Assembly (NCBI GenBank): GCA_035541655.1
Contig: DATKMY010000169.1
Span: 1-21,852 of the forward strand
Origin: CAIWHR01 sp035541655
GTDB lineage: Bacteria; Pseudomonadota; Gammaproteobacteria; Burkholderiales; Casimicrobiaceae
Reading direction: 5' to 3'
Length of the DNA: 21,852 nt
Positions within the stretch are counted from its first letter, which is position 1. Each line of letters opens with the position of its first letter. Shown here in pieces: positions 15,878-21,852 of the stretch. Made by a program: the position numbers and the translations under genes. The notes beneath the pieces were generated by a model. It was given only the letters and a program-made list of their open reading frames with translations. It ran no database searches and was not told where the DNA came from.

Positions 15878-16435
15878 TTGACCGACGAATCGCAGAGCCG
15901 GCGCTTCCAGGAGATCGCGTTGCCGCACCTCGACGCTGCCTACAACCTCGCGCGCTGGATCGCGCGCAGCGACACCGACGCTCAGGACATCGTCCAGGAG
16001 GCGTTCCTGCGCGCGTTCAAGTCGTTCGGCGGATTCCGCGGGACGAGCGCGCGGCCGTGGCTGCTCGCGATCGTACGCAACACCTGCTACACGTGGTTGC
16101 GGCAGCACCGGGGCCCGCGGCTCGAGGTGCCCTACGACGACGCCGCCGGGAGCGACGAAGCCGCTGAGCCGTACCCGGTGGACGGCGATGCGAATCCCGA
16201 GGCGCTCCTCGCCGCGAGCGAGGAGCGGCGGACCTTCGATGCGGCGCTCGACTCGCTCCCCGCCGAGTTCCGCGAGGCGGTGATCCTGCGCGACGTCGAG
16301 GATCTCTCGTACAAGGAGATCGCGGCGGTCGCTGCGATCCCGATCGGTACCGTGATGTCGCGCCTTGCGCGGGGCCGCCGGATGCTCTTCGCTGCGCTCA
16401 CCCGGATGCGCGAAGGAGGCTCGCATGGAATGTAG
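15878..16435 (+). CDS. ECF-family RNA polymerase sigma factor
   Basis: The 185-residue protein has region 2 (about 13-78) with LARWIARSDTDAQDIVQEAFLRAFKSFGGFRG and WLLAIVRNTCYTWLRQHR, and region 4 (about 120-175) with LPAEFREAVILRDVEDLSYKEIA followed by the helix-turn-helix GTVMSRLARGRRML. It lacks regions 1 and 3, as expected of ECF sigmas. Translation starts at TTG 15878, supported by AGGAG at 15868-15872, and no ATG in frame fits. The stop lies inside the anti-sigma gene, giving an 11-base overlap. It should direct RNA polymerase to GGAAT-type promoters, probably its own and that of the divergent metallophosphoesterase-cupredoxin operon. The inducing signal is unknown. Confidence 0.95.
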   Translation: MTDESQSRRFQEIALPHLDAAYNLARWIARSDTDAQDIVQEAFLRAFKSFGGFRGTSARPWLLAIVRNTCYTWLRQHRGPRLEVPYDDAAGSDEAAEPYPVDGDANPEALLAASEERRTFDAALDSLPAEFREAVILRDVEDLSYKEIAAVAAIPIGTVMSRLARGRRMLFAALTRMREGGSHGM

Positions 16436-17198
16436 CGCCGTGCGCAAGGTGCTGACGGCGGCGGTCGACGGCGAGCTCGACCTGCGCGAATCCGCGGACG
16501 TCGACGGGCACCTCCAATCGTGCGCGGCGTGTCGCGCGCAACTGGAAGCCGGGCGATCGCTGCGCAGCGCAGTCGGCCGCGGCGCGAGCTATTTCCGCGC
16601 GCCGCCCGAGCTCGAGGCGAGGATCAGGGCGGCGCTGCCCGCAACCTCTGCCGCTCGTGCCTCGGTGCCTCGGCCGCGCTTCTGGCAATGGCCGATTGCC
16701 GTCGGCGCGCTCGCGACGGTATTCGCGATCGCCGCGACGATCGGCCTCTACACGACCCTTCCCGGGGTGGACGAGCGTATCGCCGACGAGATCGTGTCGA
16801 GCCACGTTCGGTCGCTCCTCGCGAACCACGCGGTCGACGTCGCATCGTCGGACCAGCATACTGTGAAGCCATGGTTCGCCGGCAAGATCGACTTCTCGCC
16901 GCCGGTGCGCGACTTCGCGGCCGAGGGCTTCCCGCTCGTCGGCGGCCGGCTCGACTACATCGACCACCACACGGTCGCCGCGCTCGTCTACAAACGCGCG
17001 CAGCATACGATCAACGTGTTCGCTGTGCCGATGCCCGAAGGAACCGCCGACGCAGCGCCACGCGCCGGATCGACGCACGGCCTCCACACGGTGCGCTGGA
17101 CACGCGACGGGATGACGTTTTGGGCGGTGTCCGACGTCGGCGCCGAGGATCTCGCACGCCTGGTCGCGCTGCTGCGCGCGGCCGAAGCGCCAAAGTAG
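16425..17198 (+). CDS. Transmembrane zinc-finger anti-sigma factor
   Basis: The 257-residue protein has an N-terminal cytoplasmic zinc-binding anti-sigma domain, with Cys3 and the H-x3-C-x2-C motif HLQSCAAC (His29, Cys33, Cys36). A single membrane segment lies at about 88-110, followed by a periplasmic domain of about 145 residues with VKPWFAGKIDFSPPV and GGRLDYIDHHTVAALVYKRAQH, typical of RsiW-like proteobacterial anti-sigma factors. The ATG at 16425 has GAAGGAGG five bases upstream and overlaps the sigma gene, which couples their synthesis. It should hold the ECF sigma at the membrane until its periplasmic part senses stress; whether release is by proteolysis or a conformational change cannot be read here. 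Confidence 0.93.
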   Translation: MECSAVRKVLTAAVDGELDLRESADVDGHLQSCAACRAQLEAGRSLRSAVGRGASYFRAPPELEARIRAALPATSAARASVPRPRFWQWPIAVGALATVFAIAATIGLYTTLPGVDERIADEIVSSHVRSLLANHAVDVASSDQHTVKPWFAGKIDFSPPVRDFAAEGFPLVGGRLDYIDHHTVAALVYKRAQHTINVFAVPMPEGTADAAPRAGSTHGLHTVRWTRDGMTFWAVSDVGAEDLARLVALLRAAEAPK

Positions 17199-17201
17199 CA
17201 C

Positions 17202-17216
17202 GACGCCTCGGGCGTC
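17202..17216 (+). terminator. Short hairpin after the anti-sigma gene
   Basis: GACGCC (17202-17207), loop TCG, GGCGTC (17211-17216) form a perfect 6-bp stem three bases after the anti-sigma stop and before the convergent GGDEF-EAL gene. It has no T-run, so it may only aid termination or protect the transcript end. Confidence 0.35.
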
Positions 17217-17259
17217 TCCGGCGCCCCTCCGTGCAGCGACGGGGCTGGGAGCGCAGGCG

Positions 17260-19701
17260 CTAAATCACGCGGCGCAGCGACCCTTTCTCCCGCGCCGACT
17301 TCGTCCATGCCGATTCCTTGATCCAGCCCGGAATCTCGTCCGGCGGCATCGGCCGGCAGAGCAGGAAGCCTTGGACGCTGTCGCAGCCCAGATCGCGGAG
17401 CTTGCCGAGCGTGGCCTCGTCCTCGACGCCGGCCGCAACGACGCTGAGCCCGAGCTTGTGCGCGAGCTCGATCGTCGAGCGCACGATGAGCGCGTCGCTC
17501 GCGTCCTCGACCATGCCCATGATGAACGATTTGTCGATCTTGAGCTCGTCGAGCGGCAGGCGGCGCAGATAGGCGAGCGTCGAGTACCCGGTTCCGTAGT
17601 CGTCGACGGCGAGCTTGCACCCGAGATCCTTCAGCCGTTCGAAGCTCTTGAACGCGTGCCCGGGCTCCCCGACGATCGCGTTCTCGGTGACCTCGAGCGT
17701 GAGCCACTGCGCGGCCACGCCCTCGTTCTCGAGCATTTCCTTGAGCTTCGTCGCGAGGTCCACGTCGAGCAGATCGCGGCCGGTGATGTTCACGGTGACG
17801 TTCATCGGCAAACCGCGGCCGCGCCACTCGGCGACCTGCTTGATCGCCCTCCCGAGGACCCACTGCGTCACCGTCCGGATGTAGCCGGTCTGCTCGGCGA
17901 GCGGCACGAACTCGGATGGCGGCACGAGGCCGCGCTGCGGATGCTGCCAGCGCACGAGTGCCTCGACGTGATGCTCGCTCATTTCGCCCAGCGCGATCTT
18001 CGGCTGATAGATGAGGGAGAGCTCGTCCTTATCGACGGCGTTCCTCAAGTCGGCCATGAGGGCCAGGCGCTTCTCGCCGTTGTCGTCGTAGCGCTCATCC
18101 CACACGGCGATCGCGAGCTGGTCGCGCTTGGCAGCGCGCATGGCAACGTCGGCACGCTCGATCAGCTTCGCCGGTTTGACGCCGTGGTCGGGGCACGACG
18201 CGATGCCGACGCTCGCCCGGCAATCGACGACGTGCCCATCGAGCGTCATCTTCACTTCGAGCGCCCGGCGCACCGCTTCGGCGACGCGCTGGGCGTCGCT
18301 GGTGCGGCTTCCGGGCATCATGATCGCGAACTCGTCGGCACCGAGGCGCGCGACGCTGTCGCTCGCACGGCGTATTACCGAACGAAGCCGCGCCGCGACC
18401 TCGCGCAGCATCAGATCGCCGATCGGGCGACCCAGCGTATCGTTGACGTGCGCGAATTGATCGAGGTCGATCACGAGCACGGATAGCGGCGAGCCCGCGC
18501 GGGCGGCGCCGGCGATCGACTGCTCGAGGCGGTCGACGAAGAGCACCCGTGTCGGCAGCCCGGTCAGCGCATCGCGATGCGCGAGCTCGGTCATCCGCTG
18601 GACGACCGACGCGACCCCGTCCTGCATCGCGCGGAGCGCTGCGGTCAGCTCGCCGATCTCGTCCTTGCGCGAGCCTACGGCGATGGGGTTGTAGTCTCCG
18701 GCGGCGCCGCGCCGCGCAGCGGCCGTGAGATCGCGAATCGGGCCGGCGACCTGGCGCGCAAGGAAAATCGCGATCAGGAATGCGCCGAGGATCCCGAGCC
18801 CCGAAGCGATGGCAAGCTGCTGCTGCATCGCGCGAAACGGCTCGAGTGCCGGTTCATAGCGTCCCTGCAGCACGGCAAGCGCCGCATCGTCGGACCGCGG
18901 TGCCAGATTGATGACGCGCGTGACTGCGTCTTCGCCATACTCTGCGTTGCCGTCACCACTCGTGCTCGCATAGCGGTTTGCGGCGACGTCCTTGACCAGA
19001 GCCGAGCGGGCGGGCTCGGCGAGCGTGCTTGCTGCCATCTTCCAGGCACCTTCATCCTGCCGCCCGAGGACCGAGATCTCGAGCCCCGTCAGGTTCTTCA
19101 GGTCCTGCGCGAGCGAATCGTTGACCTTGAATCCGCAAACGATCCACCCGACCGGAAGCGGCAACTGCACCGGAACAGCGGCGAGCTGGTAAAGCTGTCC
19201 GGCGATCGGCGCAATCGCCGAGGCCTGCTGTGCAGCTGTCGCTCGGTCCAGGAGCTTCGGATACGCCGCTGCACGCCCAATCTCCGATTCGAGCGTCGAG
19301 GCGACGATGCGCCGATCCGTGCCGACCAGCAGCGCGAGCGGGGCGCCGAGGCCCTTGCTTGTCTTCGCGAGCATCGGCGCGAGCGCGGCGCGATCGTTCG
19401 CGATGATCGCCTCGCGGAATGCCGTGTCGGCCGCGAGCACCCGCATTCCTTCGGCCATCCGCTGCGTGTCGAGATCGAGAAAGCGCTCGAAGGCTTTGGC
19501 GCCGGTGGCAACCTGGCCCTTCACCGAGTTGCGAACCGAATCCGAGCCGACCTTCGCGATGAGCACGAACGCTCCGCCCTGAACCAGAACGATCAACAGC
19601 AACACGGACCCCAGGATCCGGGTCTGGATGCTTCGGAACGAAATCGACGGGAGCTTGGGCACGGGCGAAGTTGTGGTCAACGATATGACGCACTTCGACA
19701 C
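17260..19701 (-). CDS. Membrane dCache-HAMP-GGDEF-EAL cyclic-di-GMP protein with altered active sites
   Basis: The 813-residue protein has membrane segment 1 at about 28-50, a periplasmic dCache_3-like sensor at about 51-293, membrane segment 2 at about 296-315, and a HAMP domain at about 316-365. The GGDEF domain spans about 373-535 and the EAL domain about 545-795. The cyclase motif reads GADEF (454-458) instead of GGDEF; an RxxD inhibitory site is at 445-448. The EAL domain keeps Glu570, Asn638, Glu670, Asp700, Asp701, Lys721 and Gln777, but the first Glu of the usual AEGVE motif is Ala757. It may therefore be a weak enzyme or a c-di-GMP receptor. The start at GTG 19701 is the longest option; GTG 19662 or TTG 19680 would shorten only the N-terminus. 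It converges with the anti-sigma gene. Confidence 0.93.
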   Translation of the reverse strand: MSKCVISLTTTSPVPKLPSISFRSIQTRILGSVLLLIVLVQGGAFVLIAKVGSDSVRNSVKGQVATGAKAFERFLDLDTQRMAEGMRVLAADTAFREAIIANDRAALAPMLAKTSKGLGAPLALLVGTDRRIVASTLESEIGRAAAYPKLLDRATAAQQASAIAPIAGQLYQLAAVPVQLPLPVGWIVCGFKVNDSLAQDLKNLTGLEISVLGRQDEGAWKMAASTLAEPARSALVKDVAANRYASTSGDGNAEYGEDAVTRVINLAPRSDDAALAVLQGRYEPALEPFRAMQQQLAIASGLGILGAFLIAIFLARQVAGPIRDLTAAARRGAAGDYNPIAVGSRKDEIGELTAALRAMQDGVASVVQRMTELAHRDALTGLPTRVLFVDRLEQSIAGAARAGSPLSVLVIDLDQFAHVNDTLGRPIGDLMLREVAARLRSVIRRASDSVARLGADEFAIMMPGSRTSDAQRVAEAVRRALEVKMTLDGHVVDCRASVGIASCPDHGVKPAKLIERADVAMRAAKRDQLAIAVWDERYDDNGEKRLALMADLRNAVDKDELSLIYQPKIALGEMSEHHVEALVRWQHPQRGLVPPSEFVPLAEQTGYIRTVTQWVLGRAIKQVAEWRGRGLPMNVTVNITGRDLLDVDLATKLKEMLENEGVAAQWLTLEVTENAIVGEPGHAFKSFERLKDLGCKLAVDDYGTGYSTLAYLRRLPLDELKIDKSFIMGMVEDASDALIVRSTIELAHKLGLSVVAAGVEDEATLGKLRDLGCDSVQGFLLCRPMPPDEIPGWIKESAWTKSAREKGSLRRVI

Positions 19702-20000
19702 TTGCGCGACCGCGCGCGCCTGTCCGGGTCGACGCGGCGATACGAGGCCCCCGGGGCGAGGCGACGGCTGCGCCCGACCCTAGGTCTTGAAATTACCGAG
19801 AAAACAGTCCGTTGCATCGTTACGATCCGTCGCACCGCAGCCCTGGGCGTTCGGCCGCAAGGCCCCCATGAGTGAGAGCGCCGTTTGCGGTCGCGAAAAA
19901 AGCAAGATCCCTGCCGTCGGTCGGTCAACTCGCGCAGCTGTGACGGCCGGCCGGGAGATCGGGACGAGCGGTCTCGGGTTCGCGCCTCGATTTTCCGGCG
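19702..20000 (-). other. Intergenic region between the beta-propeller gene and the GGDEF-EAL gene
   Basis: These 299 bases hold no convincing gene. On the minus strand they contain a short terminator-like hairpin (19914-19896), then GC-rich segments able to pair, including ATCGT-A-ACGAT (19825-19815) and GACC-TAG-GGTC (19786-19776), before the GGDEF-EAL start. No c-di-GMP riboswitch core could be recognised. Confidence 0.5.
19896..19914 (-). terminator. Candidate intrinsic terminator of the beta-propeller gene
   Basis: On the minus strand GCAGG (19914-19910), loop GAT and CTTGC (19906-19902) form a 5-bp stem with one G-T pair, followed directly by six Ts (19901-19896). It lies about 90 bases after the stop of the gene ending at 20001. 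The stem is short, so the call is tentative. Confidence 0.45.
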
Positions 20001-21852
20001 CTATTGCAGCGCTGCCTGGCTCGCTTGGACGGCGTTCCCCGGGCTCGTCACCGTCGAGTAATAGACCTGCGACGCGCCCGTCGTCGACGAGATGTTGTCG
20101 ATGATGATCCCGCCAGCGCCGCCGGCGGCCGGAATCCCCGCAGTCGCGGCCGTCGACGCGGCCCAAGGCGTACCGGTGTACGTCAATTGGACGCGATACG
20201 TCGTCGTCAGGTTGGTGCCGCCAGCGCTCTTCTGGACCAGGACGTCGATCGCGTCGCCGACGTTCGGGAACGGCGACGAGTGCGTGCTGTCGCTGCACGT
20301 CGTGCTTCCCGCGGGAATCGAGCAGACGACCGATGTGCTCGTGTAGTTGTTGCGCAGCGTATAGGTGTTGGTGGTCCCCGCCGGCGTCGCTGCGCCCTGA
20401 GTGATGATCATTCCGGAGTAAACGCCCGTTTGCGCCGCGGTGAGGATCGTATCCCGGTTCGTTTCCGTTCCGTTCAGGGTCGCCGACGCGGAGACCGACA
20501 TGTAGCGAGCCGCGTTGTTCGTCGATGAGCTGGTCGTCGTCGTGTCGAAGAAGTTGGGGGTCGTGACTGCCCCCACCTGGAAGCTGTTGACGCACCCCGC
20601 GCCGCCGCAGCCGGTGCCGTTACCGAGATCCGGAACACTCACGAACAGGAAGTCGTTCGACCCGTTCGCGACTTCGGCGACCGGCGAGCACCTGCCGAAC
20701 AGCGCCGTGAGGGCGCCGCTCACCAGTTGGGGGCCGATTTGCGCGGTCCCCATCACGTTGGCGACAATTGGAACCCGCCACAGCGTCGGCGCGAGCGAGC
20801 CCGGCGTCGTTGTCGTCGCGCCACCGCAGACGTACAGGTATCCAGTGGGGCTCGAGCCGGAACTGTTCCAATATGTGTCGTCGAACGTGCCCGCGTAGAC
20901 TACCCGATTCGGGTTGATGCCGCCGCCGATCGTCGTCTTCGTGCCCGTGCTACCGCCCGCGAAGTTCGTCGGGAACTGATAGACGGCGGTGCAGTTGCTC
21001 GTGGCCGCCGCGTAGCACGTCGGGCTGTTCGCGGTCGTCGAGCCGTCGTTGGCGACGAACACATAGACCATCCCCGCCGTCGAGTCGACGAGCGGCGCAT
21101 CGGCGACGCTCGGGGTGTTGTTGCCCGCAAGCTGCCCGCTGGTCACAACCGTTCCGCTCGCATTGATCGTGTGCAGCGCGCCCCCCGTCGTGGCGCCGCG
21201 CGAACTGCCGACGAAAACGAGTCCGCTTACGCTGTCGTAGACGGGCGACGTTAGAACATTGCCCGTGCTCACCGTGGCGGGGAAACCGCCTGTCGTCTGC
21301 TCGGCCGGCGTTCCATTGAAGACGCCAGTGAATTTGTGCAGCGTCCCGTTGTCGGCTCCGACGTAGACGATGTCGCCGGCGTAATCGTAGAAGGGCGACG
21401 AGTTGCTGTCGTCGGGATTGCCGTTGAATGCGATCACCGTCATGCAAGGCGCCGTGCACGCACGGTAGTTGGCGGGCGTGACGCTGTTGGGAGCGGTTGG
21501 CGCGCCTACCGTTCCGACGGACGCCGTGCTGCTCCACTTGAGGAGGACGAGGCTCGCAACCCCACTGCTGCTCTGGACGAAAGCGACCTGATCACCTCCG
21601 AACGACATGACGGGAGAGAGATCGGCAATCGCGCCGGAGCCGGTGTTGTACGACCAGAATGCAGCGGGAACGGCTTGCGTCGCGGATCCGCAGGACGAGT
21701 AGAGCTGATTCAACGCGAAGATCGTCGGCTGCCCTGCCGTGCCGGTGCCTCCGGCGAGCGTGGTGCCGGTCCACCCGAATCGCGCGTTGTTGTCGGCGAG
21801 CGCGATGCTGTTGGCGCCGGTCCCCTGCGTGATCGCCGTCACGCGTACCGTG
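20001..21852 (-). CDS. Large Ser/Thr/Gly-rich beta-propeller-like surface protein, N-terminus outside the window
   Basis: The visible 616 residues are the C-terminal part; the frame stays open to the window edge, and the GTG at 21842 is internal-looking, so the start and any signal peptide are upstream in another part of the chromosome. The chain is rich in Ser, Thr, Gly, Ala and Asn and poor in charge, as in exported proteins. Propeller-blade-like units recur: SPFYDYAGDIVYVGADNGTLHKFTG, SPVYDSVSGLVFVGSSRG and APLVDSTAGMVYVFVANDGS, each a hydrophobic beta-pair followed by a small turn, as in PQQ/YVTN-type repeats. Cys residues come in close pairs (for example RACTAPC). A separate C-terminal beta-sandwich-like part begins near ARYMSVSASATLNG. 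Its function is unknown; a surface or adhesin-like role is a guess. Confidence 0.7.
   Translation of the reverse strand, partial: TVRVTAITQGTGANSIALADNNARFGWTGTTLAGGTGTAGQPTIFALNQLYSSCGSATQAVPAAFWSYNTGSGAIADLSPVMSFGGDQVAFVQSSSGVASLVLLKWSSTASVGTVGAPTAPNSVTPANYRACTAPCMTVIAFNGNPDDSNSSPFYDYAGDIVYVGADNGTLHKFTGVFNGTPAEQTTGGFPATVSTGNVLTSPVYDSVSGLVFVGSSRGATTGGALHTINASGTVVTSGQLAGNNTPSVADAPLVDSTAGMVYVFVANDGSTTANSPTCYAAATSNCTAVYQFPTNFAGGSTGTKTTIGGGINPNRVVYAGTFDDTYWNSSGSSPTGYLYVCGGATTTTPGSLAPTLWRVPIVANVMGTAQIGPQLVSGALTALFGRCSPVAEVANGSNDFLFVSVPDLGNGTGCGGAGCVNSFQVGAVTTPNFFDTTTTSSSTNNAARYMSVSASATLNGTETNRDTILTAAQTGVYSGMIITQGAATPAGTTNTYTLRNNYTSTSVVCSIPAGSTTCSDSTHSSPFPNVGDAIDVLVQKSAGGTNLTTTYRVQLTYTGTPWAASTAATAGIPAAGGAGGIIIDNISSTTGASQVYYSTVTSPGNAVQASQAALQ

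Noticed and set aside
17371..19875. Plus-strand open frames opposite the GGDEF-EAL gene
   Set aside because: They have no start context or domains, and the opposite strand carries complete sensor, HAMP, GGDEF and EAL domains.
19702..20000. c-di-GMP (GEMM) riboswitch upstream of the GGDEF-EAL gene
   Set aside because: I could not find the conserved core (GGGACGCAAAGC-like segment with its partner), so the idea stays unproven.
1..21852. CRISPR array, tRNA, rRNA or insertion sequence
   Set aside because: No regularly spaced direct repeats, no cloverleaf-like sequence, no rRNA signature and no transposase were seen on either strand.

Overview
The window is a GC-rich, tightly packed stretch of chromosome from a Gram-negative bacterium, most likely a betaproteobacterium or close relative. 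This rests on the Tat-exported periplasmic proteins, the dCache-HAMP-GGDEF-EAL protein, the zinc-finger anti-sigma factor type and the fused IolC. No rRNA, tRNA, CRISPR array, insertion sequence or prophage is visible. The lineage call is an inference from protein types only.

Layout. (1) 1-1070, plus strand: the 3' end of an ornithine cyclodeaminase/mu-crystallin family gene, then a PhnD-like binding-protein-fold gene with no signal peptide, joined by a GTGA overlap. (2) 1078-7771: a myo-inositol catabolic locus. iolC-iolD-iolE-iolB run on the minus strand, with ATGA overlaps or 1-base spacing, and iolG diverges on the plus strand. The 161-base divergent region holds face-to-face sigma-70-like promoters and a perfect 8-bp inverted repeat. 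iolA, a transporter and a regulator are absent from the window. (3) 7905-9950, minus strand: a single-gene unit with a good sigma-70 promoter. It encodes a Wzz/GumC-type membrane coiled-coil protein whose cytoplasmic C-terminus is a degenerate tyrosine-recombinase fold. This is the most unusual object here. (4) 10122-14391, minus strand: a coupled ABC-transporter operon (ATPase, large FtsX/MacB-type permease, Tat-exported CrtC/AttH lipocalin-like protein), resembling AttEFGH with the two permeases fused. (5) 14476-17198: a probable ECF sigma regulon. The sigma and anti-sigma genes lie on the plus strand; a Tat-exported metallophosphoesterase and a Tat-exported cupredoxin diverge on the minus strand. 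Between them are two near-identical inverted promoter elements of form GGAAT-N18-GT, one facing each operon. (6) 17260-19701, minus strand: a dCache-HAMP-GGDEF-EAL protein whose cyclase motif and one key phosphodiesterase residue are altered. (7) 20001-21852, minus strand: the C-terminal 616 residues of a large, probably exported Ser/Thr/Gly-rich beta-propeller-like protein that runs off the window.

How the genes work together. IolG oxidises myo-inositol to scyllo-inosose. IolE dehydrates it, IolD opens the ring, IolB isomerises the product, and the IolC N-domain phosphorylates it. The DUF2090 C-domain of IolC is the likely aldolase. In block 5, the membrane anti-sigma factor should hold the sigma factor until an envelope signal arrives; the released sigma would then activate its own operon and the exported metallophosphoesterase/cupredoxin pair. 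Blocks 3, 4, 6 and 7 are all envelope or surface related but show no shared regulation in the sequence.
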